Below, piece by piece: positions 55,013 through 63,171 of a stretch of 64,000 nucleotides of DNA (position 1 is its first letter; the number at the start of each line of letters is the position of its first letter). The stretch is from Amaricoccus macauensis (GTDB lineage: Bacteria; Pseudomonadota; Alphaproteobacteria; Rhodobacterales; Rhodobacteraceae), in the NCBI RefSeq assembly GCF_014201905.1, contig NZ_JACHFM010000003.1:1-64000 (forward strand), read 5' to 3'. The position numbers and the translations under genes are program-made. Below the pieces are notes generated by a model. The model saw only the letters and a list, made by a program, of their open reading frames with translations, ran no database searches and was not told the origin of the DNA.

Positions 55013-55027
55013 CATAGAGGGAATGGT

Positions 55028-56026
55028 ATGCTGGAGATGAGCGCGGAAGGCCATGAAAGCCAGATGCTTATGGCTCGTGCGGCGTGGCTCTATTACGTCG
55101 CCGGCTTCAATCAGGAGGCCGCGGCGAAACGGCTCGGGATCACGCGAGCCCGAATCAACAAGCTCCTCGCCGACGCGCGCGAGTCCGGACTCGTCAGCAT
55201 CCAGATCAACCAGGCATACGTCGGGCTGCTGCCGGTCGAGGAGGAACTCCGCAGCCGCTATGGGTTGGACTTCTGCGTCTGTACGCCCGAGCTTGGTCAG
55301 ACCGACGCCGGGGACCAGGGCGAGGCGGCGGAGGAGTTTCTCCGCGGCTATGCCTTCCGCGCGGTCGGCATGGCCGCCGCTGCACACCTGAAACGGCACC
55401 TTCAGGCGAACCGGACGGCGGTGATCGGCACCGGCTGGGGTCGCACGCTCGAGCAGATGACCCTCAACAGCACTGGCATCTCGGCACCGGACGCGCGCTT
55501 CATCAGCCTGATGGGCTCACTGACGGCGAATTCGGCCTACAATCCGTTCGAGGTCGTCCATGCGCTGGCGCGGGCGACGGGAGGGGAGGGTCACTTCCTG
55601 CCGGTGCCATTCATTGCCGACTCTGCTGCCGACAGGCAGGTCTTGCTTGCACAGCGCAGCGTCCAGCAGGCGCTCGTGCTCGCCCGGGAGGCGACCGTCG
55701 CCTACATCTCTATCGGCGAGTTGACCGAGACCTCGCTGTTGCGTCGGCAGGAGATGATTTCCGCCGATCAGCTTGTCTCGCTCCGCGCGGCCGGCGCGGT
55801 TGGCGATACCAACGGCCTCTTCTTTGATGCGGCGGGATCGCCCGTCGACCACGAGTTGAACTCACGCACGATCGCACTTGGCTTTGACGATCTGCGGCAA
55901 ACGAATGTTATCGCCCTGGTCGCCGGAGTTGCCAAACAGCACGCCGCCGACGCCTTTCTTCGGAGCGGCGTGGCGCGCGGCCTTGTCATCGACGGCGACA
56001 CCGCCCTGAGAATCCTGGGTAAATAG
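55028..56026 (+). CDS. SorC/DeoR-type sugar-sensing transcriptional regulator
   Basis: This 332-aa regulator has an N-terminal helix-turn-helix, AWLYYVAGFNQEAAAKRLGI then TRARINKLLADARESGLV, as in SorC family proteins. The sugar-phosphate-binding domain follows: AVIGTGWGRTLEQM, YISIGELTETSLLRRQEM and GDTNGLFFDAAGSPV. These proteins sense phosphorylated sugars, which fits the FGGY kinase in the divergent operon. ATG 55028 has GAGGGA just upstream. Confidence 0.92.
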   Translation: MLEMSAEGHESQMLMARAAWLYYVAGFNQEAAAKRLGITRARINKLLADARESGLVSIQINQAYVGLLPVEEELRSRYGLDFCVCTPELGQTDAGDQGEAAEEFLRGYAFRAVGMAAAAHLKRHLQANRTAVIGTGWGRTLEQMTLNSTGISAPDARFISLMGSLTANSAYNPFEVVHALARATGGEGHFLPVPFIADSAADRQVLLAQRSVQQALVLAREATVAYISIGELTETSLLRRQEMISADQLVSLRAAGAVGDTNGLFFDAAGSPVDHELNSRTIALGFDDLRQTNVIALVAGVAKQHAADAFLRSGVARGLVIDGDTALRILGK

Positions 56027-56072
56027 ATTGACCGGAATGGAGACGCGCAGCTGTGAAAATGTTGCTGATAGT

Positions 56073-56485
56073 TCAGGGCTGCCCGAATTCTCTGACCTTC
56101 TGATCCATCGCAGCCCGTACAAAGCCCGAAGCCGTGCAGAGTTTGACCTGCTCTCTTCCGGATCGCGCGAAGCCGGGACTTTCCAGTTTTGGGTTGGGCT
56201 TCGGTGTGTGCAGGCAGCGGTCGCCGCAGCGCAGGCGGGTCTCGCAGGTCTCCTTGATGCGGGCGCCCGACGCGGCGACACGCCCCAGTCGGGCAGGCTT
56301 CAGAGCTTTGGCCGGACAACATGCCTCGCGATGCCTCGCGACATCCGGTCGAGGCTGCGCTCCCCCACCATCTTCTTCAGCCGCACTCTGGTGACGACAT
56401 GCCCGCGTCCTTCTTCCACCAAGTGCAAAGCGTCGCCTGTCTGCCCGGCCTCGCGGCAGACATCGCCGATTGGCACGCCGTCCCG
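56073..56485 (-). pseudogene. Decayed IS3-family transposase (orfA/orfB remnants)
   Basis: On the minus strand, 56476-56300 reads VPIGDVCREAG, then VRLKKMVGERSLDRM, which resembles IS3/IS407 OrfA (GVPTADVCREHGIS, ENAKLKKIVADLSLDREM). In another frame 56309-56073 reads LKPARLGRV and ARIKETCETRLRCGDRCLHT, resembling OrfB (LKPAR, RIKEIAETRVRYGYRRIHV). The short orfA/orfB overlap in different frames fits IS3 elements. Many stops and substitutions show decay, and no inverted repeats were found by eye. The rest of the 56027-56684 gap holds no gene I can support. Confidence 0.6.
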
Positions 56486-56684
56486 TCGGCGACAGCCTGT
56501 CGGTGATCGCCCGCCCGGCGCTGGCCACTGCTGGCCGCGCTTCGGGCGGCTTCGCCCGCGCGCCGAGGCGGGAGACCTGTGCGACGGCGTTACCGGGCCT
56601 GAGTGGTCGGGGTCCCGCCAGACCGGAGTTGCAGGCGTCTGACCGGCATGTTTCAACGCCCCGGGCGCCCGGGACGAGACTGAA

Positions 56685-57593
56685 ATGCTGCTGATCACGA
56701 TCTGGCCAATCTTCGCGCTGATCTGCCTCGGGTTCCTCCTCGCGCGCCGCGCGTTCCCTTCCGCGGATTTCTGGCCGGCGGCCGAGCGCATCAACTATTT
56801 CCTGCTGTTTCCGGCGTTGCTCGTCTCCAGTCTCGCGAAGGCGCCCGTCTACGACCGGGACGTCCTGCGGCTCGGCGCGGCTGCGGTCGCGACCATCCTG
56901 ATCGCCACCGTGGTCCTCAGCCTTGCCAGACGGCTCCGGCCGATGCCGGCGGCCCGGTTCGGCCCTGTCCTGCAGGGGGTGGTGCGCTTCAACACCTATC
57001 TCGCCCTGCCCATCCTGGCGCTCCTGGCCGGCTCCGAGGGGCTTGAGCGCGCGGCGATCTATCTCGCGGCCGCGGTGCCCGTCGGCAATGTCGTCTCGAT
57101 CATCGCGCTGACCGATGCGCCCGGGTCGCGCTCGCCGCTCACCCTCCTCGGTACCGTCGCGCGGAATCCCCTGATCCTCGCCTGCGTCGCCGGCTTCGCG
57201 CTGGCCCTGACCGGGGTCGGCCTGCCGTTCGGAACCGGGAGCTTTCTCGACCTGATGGGGCAGGCCAGCCTGCCGCTGGGGCTTCTGTGCGTCGGCGCGG
57301 CACTGAAGCCGGAAACGCTGCGTCAGGACATGGCCGGCCTGATCGGGACTGGCGCGGCGCGTCTGTTCGTGATGCCCGCGCTTGCCGCGATCACCGGCTT
57401 TCTCTTCGGCCTGTCGGGGGTCGAGTCCCTAGTCCTCATCGTATTCTCGGCCGTTCCGGTGGCGCCGACATCCTATGTCCTCACGCGACAACTGGACGGC
57501 GATGCGACGTTCATGGCCGGAATCGTGACGTCGCAGACCATGGCGGCGGTCGTGACGATCCCGCTGGTTCTCCTGCTCCTGCACGTTCGGTGA
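56685..57593 (+). CDS. AEC family permease
   Basis: This 302-aa membrane protein of the auxin efflux carrier family has about ten hydrophobic segments in two inverted halves. The first is LLITIWPIFALICLGFLLAR. Others include INYFLLFPALLVSSLAKAPV, FNTYLALPILALLAGSEGLE and LPLGLLCVGAALKPETLRQD. AEC proteins carry small organic acids such as malonate or malate; which one is unclear. It is alone, next to the IS relic and convergent with maiA. Confidence 0.9.
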   Translation: MLLITIWPIFALICLGFLLARRAFPSADFWPAAERINYFLLFPALLVSSLAKAPVYDRDVLRLGAAAVATILIATVVLSLARRLRPMPAARFGPVLQGVVRFNTYLALPILALLAGSEGLERAAIYLAAAVPVGNVVSIIALTDAPGSRSPLTLLGTVARNPLILACVAGFALALTGVGLPFGTGSFLDLMGQASLPLGLLCVGAALKPETLRQDMAGLIGTGAARLFVMPALAAITGFLFGLSGVESLVLIVFSAVPVAPTSYVLTRQLDGDATFMAGIVTSQTMAAVVTIPLVLLLLHVR

Positions 57594-57723
57594 CAACCCG
57601 GATCGCCGGCATGGCGGCGCCGGGCAGCGTCACCGACGACGAACTGCGAGCGCGTCGAGCCCTTGTGGAGCGTCCTCGGAGGGGGCGGTCGGCCGTCTTC
57701 CGGCCGCCGCCCGTGCCCCGGGC

Positions 57724-58356
57724 TCATGCGGGCTTGTGGCGGTCCGGGTGCGCGGCGACGACGGCTGGCAGGGTGTCGAGGGCTTCGCGGATGGCGCGGA
57801 TGCGGGGCATGGTGTCGAGGGAGACGCCCCAGCGGTCGGCGTTGTAGAGCTGCGGGACCAGGCAGATGTCGGCGAGGCCGGGCGTGTCGCCGTGGCAGAA
57901 GCGCCCGGTCGCCGGGTCGTCGAGCATCGCCTCGAAAGCTTCGAGCCCCGGGGCGATGAAGGCCCGCATCCAGCCCTCCATTGTGATTGCGCCGGCGGAA
58001 GCTTCGGTTGCGTGGCGGGCGACGCGGAGGTTGCAGACCGGGTGGATCTCCATGGCGATCGCATAGGCGAGCGCCCGGACCCGGGCGCGGCCGGCGGCGT
58101 CGGAGGGTAGGAAGCCCGCGTCCCGGGTCTCGTCGAGGTATTCGACGATCGCGAGTGACTGTGTGAGGCTCAGCCCGTCGATATCGAGCACCGGCACGAG
58201 ACCCTGCGGGTTCCGGGCCAGATGCTCCGGTGCACGCTGCTCGCCCTTGGTCAGGTCTACGGAGATCGAGTCCCAGTCGATCCCGAGAAGCCCGAGGGCG
58301 ATCCGCACGCGATAGGCGGCGGAGGACCGCCAGTAGTCATGCAGCGTCGTCGTCAT
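57724..58356 (-). CDS. maiA: Maleylacetoacetate isomerase
   Basis: MaiA (about 210 aa) isomerises maleylacetoacetate to fumarylacetoacetate using glutathione. The active region YWRSSAAYRVRIALGLLGID carries the SSAAYRVR motif, followed by NPQGLVPVLDIDGLSLTQSL, HPVCNLRVARHA and CHGDTPGLADICLVPQL. ATGs at 58356 and 58365 are both possible; the GGAG upstream is 12 or 3 bases away. The start overlaps the end of the MarR gene. With hmgA and fahA on the other side it completes homogentisate breakdown. Confidence 0.92.
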   Translation of the reverse strand: MTTTLHDYWRSSAAYRVRIALGLLGIDWDSISVDLTKGEQRAPEHLARNPQGLVPVLDIDGLSLTQSLAIVEYLDETRDAGFLPSDAAGRARVRALAYAIAMEIHPVCNLRVARHATEASAGAITMEGWMRAFIAPGLEAFEAMLDDPATGRFCHGDTPGLADICLVPQLYNADRWGVSLDTMPRIRAIREALDTLPAVVAAHPDRHKPA

Positions 58357-58798
58357 CGTGGTCATCGTCTCCAGTGTTGCCGGCGGCGGAAAGCCGGTTG
58401 AGGGCATCTTCAAAGGCCTTGGCGGAGGGTCCGAGCTCGGCCAGGAGCTCGGTCTGGAACGCTCCGGCGATCGCGCCGAGCCGTGCCATCATCGCCGCAC
58501 CCTCCTCGGTCAGCGACAGTGCCACGAGGCGCCGGTCGGTCTCGTGATCCTGCTTGCGCACCAGCCCGGCATCCTCAAGGCGCGCGGCAGCGCGGCTGAC
58601 CTTGGATTTGTCCATGTCGACACGAGCGTGGATATCGCGCACGCTCACCGTGCCGGCCTGCGCAAGATGCGCAAGGACGCGCCATTCCGGGTTGGTGAGG
58701 CCGCTCTCGGTCTCGTAGAGTCGGGCGAAACGCCTGCTGACGCGGCCTGCGGCCACGCTCAGACGGTAGGGCAGGAAACGATCGAGTTCGAATGTCAT
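58337..58798 (-). CDS. MarR-family regulator of the homogentisate genes
   Basis: This 153-aa winged-helix protein has LTNPEWRVLAHLAQAGTVSV, RDIHARVDMDKSKVSRAAAR (recognition helix) and QDHETDRRLVALSLTEEG (wing with the DxR motif). It ends in an acidic tail, GDDDHDDDDAA. ATG 58798 gives the family's normal N terminus, although its ribosome binding site is weak. It is divergent from hmgA, with three palindromes between, and co-transcribed with maiA. Regulation by homogentisate or a related aromatic acid is inferred, as for HmgR. Confidence 0.9.
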   Translation of the reverse strand: MTFELDRFLPYRLSVAAGRVSRRFARLYETESGLTNPEWRVLAHLAQAGTVSVRDIHARVDMDKSKVSRAAARLEDAGLVRKQDHETDRRLVALSLTEEGAAMMARLGAIAGAFQTELLAELGPSAKAFEDALNRLSAAGNTGDDDHDDDDAA

Positions 58799-58846
58799 CT
58801 CGGCGAGCCGGCACATTGGGGGGACCACGATCCTACCGTCGCAGTC

Positions 58847-58860
58847 GTTGCACGTGCAAC
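58847..58860. promoter_or_regulatory. MarR-type operator palindrome 1
   Basis: GTTGCACGTGCAAC is a perfect 14-bp palindrome 49 nt upstream of the MarR start. It shares the TTGCA-TGCAA core with two sites nearer hmgA, and probably gives autoregulation of the MarR-maiA unit. Confidence 0.8.
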
Positions 58861-58893
58861 GGTAGATTTCCGCGGGAGCGGGTAACAGGGCGC

Positions 58894-58922
58894 TTGACTC
58901 ATTGCATATGCAACGGTATTGA
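58894..58922 (+). promoter_or_regulatory. hmgA promoter overlapped by operator
   Basis: TTGACT (58894-58899) and TATTGA (58917-58922) are 17 nt apart, 46 nt before the hmgA ATG. The spacer contains operator palindrome 2 whole, so a bound repressor would block RNA polymerase. Confidence 0.7.
58901..58914. promoter_or_regulatory. MarR-type operator palindrome 2
   Basis: ATTGCATATGCAAC contains the perfect 12-bp palindrome TTGCATATGCAA (58902-58913). It lies exactly in the spacer of the candidate hmgA promoter. Confidence 0.8.
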
Positions 58923-58924
58923 TC

Positions 58925-58938
58925 ATTGCAGATGCAAC
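58925..58938. promoter_or_regulatory. MarR-type operator palindrome 3
   Basis: ATTGCAGATGCAAC repeats the TTGCA-TGCAA arms, centred 24 bp after palindrome 2, at or just past the expected transcription start. Two sites about two helical turns apart suggest two regulator dimers on the same face. Confidence 0.8.
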
Positions 58939-58967
58939 GAGTCGATCGCGAGAAGGGGGAAGCAAGC

Positions 58968-60329
58968 ATGACAAAATACGAACTGCCGGCGGGAATGATC
59001 CGCGCGGCCGTGACCACCGGAACCGTCGAGGGCTACATGCCCGGCTACGGCAACGACTTCGAGACCGAGGCCCTCCCCGGTGCGCTTCCACAGGGGCAGA
59101 ACAGCCCGCAGAAGTGCGAGTACGGCCTCTATGCCGAGCAGCTTTCCGGTACCGCCTTCACCGCTCCGCGCGGGCAGAACGAACGGACCTGGTGCTACCG
59201 CATCCGGCCGTCGGTGCATCATACCGGCCGCTTCACTCCGATCGACGTGCCCTACTGGAAGACGGCGCCGAACATCCACCACGACGTGATCAGCCTCGGC
59301 CAGTACCGCTGGGATCCGATCCCCGTGCCCGAAGAAGACCTGACCTGGGTGACGGGCATGCGCACGATCACCACGGCGGGTGACGTCAACACCCAGGTCG
59401 GCATGGCGAGCCACGTCTACCTCGTCACGAAGTCGATGGAAGACGAGTACTTCTTCTCGGCCGACAGCGAGCTTCTCGTCGTGCCGCAGGAGGGCCGGCT
59501 GCGGTTCTGCACCGAACTCGGCATCATCGATCTCGAGCCGAAGGAGATCGCCATCATCCCGCGCGGCCTCGTCTACCGCGTCGAGGTGCTGGAGGGGCCG
59601 TGCCGCGGCTTCGTCTGCGAGAACTACGGTCAGAAGTTCGACGTCCCCGGCCGCGGGCCGATCGGCGCGAACTGCATGGCGAACCCGCGTGACTTCAAGT
59701 GCCCGGTCGCGGCCTTCGAGGACCGCGAAGTCCGCTCTCGCGTCGTCATCAAGTGGTGCGGCCAGTTCCACGAGACCTGGATCGACCACTCGCCGCTCGA
59801 CATCGTTGCGTGGCACGGCAACTACTGCGCCTACAAGTACGACCTGCGCACCTACTCGCCGGTCGGCGCGATCCTGTTCGACCATCCCGATCCGTCGATC
59901 TTCACGGTCCTGACGGCGCCCTCGGGGCAGGAAGGCACGGCGAACATCGACTTCGTGCTGTTCCGCGAGCGCTGGATGGTGGCCGAGCATTCCTTCCGGC
60001 CGCCGTGGTACCACAAGAACATCATGTCCGAGCTCATGGGCAACATCTACGGTGTCTACGACGCCAAGCCGCAGGGCTTCGCGCCCGGGTCGATCAGCCT
60101 GCACAACTGCATGCTGCCGCACGGACCGGACCGCGATGCCTTCGAGCACGCCTCGAACGGCGAGCTGAAGCCCGAAAAGCTCGACGAGACCATGTCGTTC
60201 ATGTTCGAGACCCGCTTCCCGCAGCACCTGACCGTGTTCGCCGCCAAGGAGGCGCCGATGCAGGAGGAGTACATCGAGGTCTGGGACCAGCTGGAGAAGA
60301 AGTTCGACGGCACGCCGGGGGTGAAGTGA
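58968..60329 (+). CDS. hmgA: Homogentisate 1,2-dioxygenase
   Basis: HmgA (453 aa) opens the ring of homogentisate to maleylacetoacetate with a non-haem iron. The sequence shows [31 protein letters not shown] and the iron-ligand region [19 protein letters not shown] (His and Glu), with [11 protein letters not shown] downstream supplying another His. ATG 58968 has AAGGGGGA seven bases before it; an upstream TTG at 58926 lies inside an operator and is unlikely. It overlaps fahA (TGATG). Confidence 0.96.
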   Translation: MTKYELPAGMIRAAVTTGTVEGYMPGYGNDFETEALPGALPQGQNSPQKCEYGLYAEQLSGTAFTAPRGQNERTWCYRIRPSVHHTGRFTPIDVPYWKTAPNIHHDVISLGQYRWDPIPVPEEDLTWVTGMRTITTAGDVNTQVGMASHVYLVTKSMEDEYFFSADSELLVVPQEGRLRFCTELGIIDLEPKEIAIIPRGLVYRVEVLEGPCRGFVCENYGQKFDVPGRGPIGANCMANPRDFKCPVAAFEDREVRSRVVIKWCGQFHETWIDHSPLDIVAWHGNYCAYKYDLRTYSPVGAILFDHPDPSIFTVLTAPSGQEGTANIDFVLFRERWMVAEHSFRPPWYHKNIMSELMGNIYGVYDAKPQGFAPGSISLHNCMLPHGPDRDAFEHASNGELKPEKLDETMSFMFETRFPQHLTVFAAKEAPMQEEYIEVWDQLEKKFDGTPGVK

Positions 60330-61609
60330 TGGCGGCTCTTTCCTGGGTCGAGAGCGCCAATGGGGGATCCAGCGACTTTCCGCTGGAGAACCTGCCGTAC
60401 GGCGTGTTCTCGACCGCCGGCGGGGAGCCGCGCTGCGGTGTCGCCATCGGGGACTTCGTCCTCGACGTGGCGGCGCTGGAGGCGACGGGGGTCATCGGGC
60501 TCGACGGGGGGCCGTACCTGACGGAGCCTCGGTGGAACCCGCTGATGGCGGCGGACCCGACGGTCTGGGCGGCCCTGCGGGAGCGGCTGACGTCGCTCCT
60601 GACGGAGGGTTCGGCAGATCGCGCGACCGTCGAGCCGCACCTCGTGCCGCTGGCGGAGGCGACTCTGCACATGCCCTTCAGGGTGTCGGAGTACACCGAC
60701 TTCTATGCGGGCAAGCACCACGCCTTCAACGTCGGCACCATGTACCGCGGCCCGGAGAACGCCCTTCCGGCGAACTGGCTGTCGATCCCGATCGGCTACA
60801 ATGGCCGGGCGTCCTCGGTCGTCGTCTCGGGTACCGAGGTGGTGCGTCCGTGGGGGCAGGTGAAGCGGCCCGATGAGGAGCTGCCGCGCTTCGCCCCCGC
60901 CGCACGCTTCGACATCGAGCTCGAGTTCGGCACGATCGTCGGCCGGCCGTCGAAGGGGATGGTTTCGGTCGCCGAGGCGGACGAGATGATCTTCGGCTAC
61001 GTCCTGCTGAACGACTGGTCCGCGCGCGACATCCAGACCTGGGAATACCAGCCGCTCGGGCCGTTCCAGGCCAAGGCGACCGCGACGACGATCTCGCCGT
61101 GGATCGTCACCCGGGCGGCGCTGGAAGCGTTCCGGACGCCGACGCCGGAGCGCGAGCGGCCGCTTCTGCCCTACCTGCGCGAGCCGCGGCCACTCGGCTA
61201 CGACATCGCGCTCGAGGTCGGGCTGACGCCGGCGGGCGGCACCGAGACGATCATCAGCCGGTCGAACGTGCGCGAGCTCTATTACTCGGCCGCGCAGCAG
61301 CTCGCCCACCACACGACCTGCGGCTGCCCGATGTCGACGGGCGACCTTCTCGGGTCGGGGACGATCTCGGGCCCGGAAAAGGGCAACCGGGGGAGCCTGC
61401 TCGAGCTGTCGTGGAACGGCAAGGAGCCGGTGGAGCTTGCCGACGGCAAGACGCGGACGTTCATCGAGGATGGCGACCGGCTGACGCTGCGCGGCTACGC
61501 GCAGGGTCCGGGCTACCGGATCGGCTTCGGCGAGTGCACCGGCGTCGTCGTTCCGGCGATCGACCTGCCCGAGTGGGCCAGCGAGACGGGCGCCGCCGCG
61601 GCGTCCTGA
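60329..61609 (+). CDS. fahA: Fumarylacetoacetase
   Basis: Fumarylacetoacetase (426 aa) splits fumarylacetoacetate into fumarate and acetoacetate, the last step of tyrosine breakdown. Family features include SEYTDFYAGKHHAFNVGTMY (metal and catalytic residues), LPIGYNGRASSVVVSGTEV-like sequence (here IPIGYNGRASSVVVSG), FDIELEFGTIVG, LLNDWSARDIQTWEYQPLGP and CGCPMSTGDLLGSGTISGPE. It is translationally coupled to hmgA and followed by a terminator. Confidence 0.96.
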   Translation: MAALSWVESANGGSSDFPLENLPYGVFSTAGGEPRCGVAIGDFVLDVAALEATGVIGLDGGPYLTEPRWNPLMAADPTVWAALRERLTSLLTEGSADRATVEPHLVPLAEATLHMPFRVSEYTDFYAGKHHAFNVGTMYRGPENALPANWLSIPIGYNGRASSVVVSGTEVVRPWGQVKRPDEELPRFAPAARFDIELEFGTIVGRPSKGMVSVAEADEMIFGYVLLNDWSARDIQTWEYQPLGPFQAKATATTISPWIVTRAALEAFRTPTPERERPLLPYLREPRPLGYDIALEVGLTPAGGTETIISRSNVRELYYSAAQQLAHHTTCGCPMSTGDLLGSGTISGPEKGNRGSLLELSWNGKEPVELADGKTRTFIEDGDRLTLRGYAQGPGYRIGFGECTGVVVPAIDLPEWASETGAAAAS

Positions 61610-61635
61610 CGCGCGTTCCGCACACGACTCTTCGG

Positions 61636-61661
61636 CCCCGCCGCCCTCCCGGGCGGCGGGG
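61636..61661. terminator. Bidirectional hairpin between fahA and fliQ
   Basis: CCCCGCCGCCC (61636-61646) and its exact complement (61651-61661) form an 11-bp GC stem with a TCCC loop between two convergent genes. T runs are short (CTTC on the plus side). It probably stops transcription from both sides. Confidence 0.75.
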
Positions 61662-61667
61662 CTTCAC

Positions 61668-61934
61668 TCAGTCGAGCACGATCTTGGGAATGATCTGGTC
61701 CTGGTAGAAGCGCACCAGCGTATGCCCGGAAAAGCTCATGGTCAGCCAGAAGACCGCGAGGATCGCGCAGAGCTTGGGCACGAAGGTAAGCGTTGCTTCC
61801 TGCACCGAGGTGAGAGCCTGCAGGAGGCCGATCGCGAGGCCGACGGCGAGCGCCACGGCAAGCACGGGCGTCGAGACCGTCAGGGCGGTCCAGAGCGCCG
61901 CCCGCAGGATGTCGAGGACCGCGGCCTCGTCCAT
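61668..61934 (-). CDS. fliQ: Flagellar export apparatus protein FliQ
   Basis: FliQ (88 aa) is a two-helix component of the FliPQR export gate. Helices are ALTVSTPVLAVALAVGLAIG and LCAILAVFWLTMSF, with LLQALTSVQEATLTFVPK between them as in the family. It lies 18 bases after fliE on the minus strand. fliR and fliP would be expected nearby but are not in the window: the plus-strand fahA gene lies directly downstream. Confidence 0.95.
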   Translation of the reverse strand: MDEAAVLDILRAALWTALTVSTPVLAVALAVGLAIGLLQALTSVQEATLTFVPKLCAILAVFWLTMSFSGHTLVRFYQDQIIPKIVLD

Positions 61935-61952
61935 GGAAGCGCCCTTCGTCCG

Positions 61953-62252
61953 TCAGACCGGCATCCGAAGGATTTCCTGATAGGCCTCGACCACCTTGTC
62001 GCGCACTGCGACGGCGGTCTGTACCGCGAGTTCGGTCGCGGCCAGCGCCTCGACGACCGCCTGCGGATCGGCGCGGCCCGCGAGGCCGGCCTTCACGGTG
62101 TCCTCGCTTTCGCGCAAGGTCGCCATGAAGTCGCTCGCCGCCGCCTCGAAGGCCTGACCGGCGCTCCTGACGGCGGTGTCCTGCGGCACGGGTTTCGCGA
62201 CCGTCCGGGTCTGGGAGTAGATCTGCGAGGCGAGAGTCGTCTTGATGTCCAT
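61953..62252 (-). CDS. fliE: Flagellar hook-basal body protein FliE
   Basis: FliE (99 aa) links the export gate and MS ring to the rod. The C-terminal two-thirds carries the family pattern AFEAAASDFMATLRESEDTV, ALAATELAVQTAVAVRDKVV and AYQEILRMPV. The start is at the ATG at 62252; the ribosome binding site is weak. It follows flgC by 11 bases. Confidence 0.94.
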   Translation of the reverse strand: MDIKTTLASQIYSQTRTVAKPVPQDTAVRSAGQAFEAAASDFMATLRESEDTVKAGLAGRADPQAVVEALAATELAVQTAVAVRDKVVEAYQEILRMPV

Positions 62253-62263
62253 GGGGTTCTTTC

Positions 62264-62674
62264 TCAGCGGCGAATGAGATCGAGAAGCGAGCTCGCCATC
62301 TGCCGCGCCTGATCGAACATCTTCAGGTTCGCCTCGTAGGAGCGGTTTGCCTCGCGGGCGTCGGCGATCTCGACGAGCAGGTCGACGTTCGAGCCTTCGG
62401 TGTAGCCGTCCTTGCCGGCGAGCGGGTTGGTCGGATCGTAGGTGCGCGCGAGCTCGTTCTGGTCGAGCCGGACCGGTCCGGTCACCACGGCGCGGCTGTC
62501 GTCGCTGAAGGGTTGCCCGAACGATTGCCCGAACGTCTGCTCGAAGCTGACGGTCTTGCGGTGATAGCCGGGTGTGTCGACGTTCGCGATGTTCTCCGAG
62601 CCGAGCCGGATTCGCGCGGCCTGCGCCGCCATCCCGCTCGCCGAGGCGGCCATCGTCTTCATCATCTCGTTCAT
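62264..62674 (-). CDS. flgC: Flagellar basal-body rod protein FlgC
   Basis: FlgC (about 136 aa) is a proximal rod protein. It has MAAQAARIRLGSENIANVDT with the ANVDTPGYHRK rod motif, and the C-terminal NVDLLVEIADAREANRSYEA followed by NLKMFDQARQM. ATG 62674 is the family-like start (MNEMMKTMAASASGM), although no good ribosome binding site is seen; it may be read by coupling with flgB. Confidence 0.94.
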   Translation of the reverse strand: MNEMMKTMAASASGMAAQAARIRLGSENIANVDTPGYHRKTVSFEQTFGQSFGQPFSDDSRAVVTGPVRLDQNELARTYDPTNPLAGKDGYTEGSNVDLLVEIADAREANRSYEANLKMFDQARQMASSLLDLIRR

Positions 62675-62693
62675 GGGGGAGTCTTTCAGCGGA

Positions 62694-63077
62694 TCAGCGG
62701 GTGGCGACGACGGAACGCAGGATCGCGAGGGACTTGGAGTAGGCGCCGATCGCGAGGCCGTGCGCCTGCTGCACTTCTGCACCCCGCATCATCTGGTCCT
62801 CGAGCGAGACCGAATTGCCGTTCGGCGTCTCCGCGCCGAAGCCGGCGGAAAGCTCCGGCTCGAAGCCGTTGATCGTCGAGCCGAACGCCACATGCCCGGG
62901 GCGCGTGCGCTTCGCCTCGAAGGCCGGGCCGGTATCGACGAGTTCGCCAAAGGCCCTGATGTCGCGCGCGCGGTAGCCGGGGGTGTCGGCATTCGCCACG
63001 TTCTCCGAGATCACCTGCTGGCGGGCCGATGCGTGGCGGGCAAGCGCGCTTGCGAGGTTCAGGATGTTCAGATCCAT
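62694..63077 (-). CDS. flgB: Flagellar basal-body rod protein FlgB
   Basis: FlgB (127 aa) is a proximal rod protein. It begins MDLNILNLASALARHASARQ and has VISENVANADTPGYRARDI, the rod motif, then SLEDQMMRGAEVQQAHGLAI near the end. ATG 63077 has AGGAG about ten bases upstream and gives the family's length. It is the first gene of the flgB-flgC-fliE-fliQ unit and is divergent from fliI. Confidence 0.94.
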   Translation of the reverse strand: MDLNILNLASALARHASARQQVISENVANADTPGYRARDIRAFGELVDTGPAFEAKRTRPGHVAFGSTINGFEPELSAGFGAETPNGNSVSLEDQMMRGAEVQQAHGLAIGAYSKSLAILRSVVATR

Positions 63078-63171
63078 CAGTCGGGGGCTCCTGCGTCTCT
63101 GCGTCAACGCGGGCTTAACGCTCGATGGTTGAGAAAGTGTAATCGCTTAACCACGTCCGGGAGCCCTGACG

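Noticed and set aside
63110-63171. CtrA site in the flgB-fliI divergent gap
   Set aside because: TTAAC-like motifs occur on both sides (GCTTAACGC and GCTTAACCAC), but no pair has the correct seven-base spacing, so I do not list a site.
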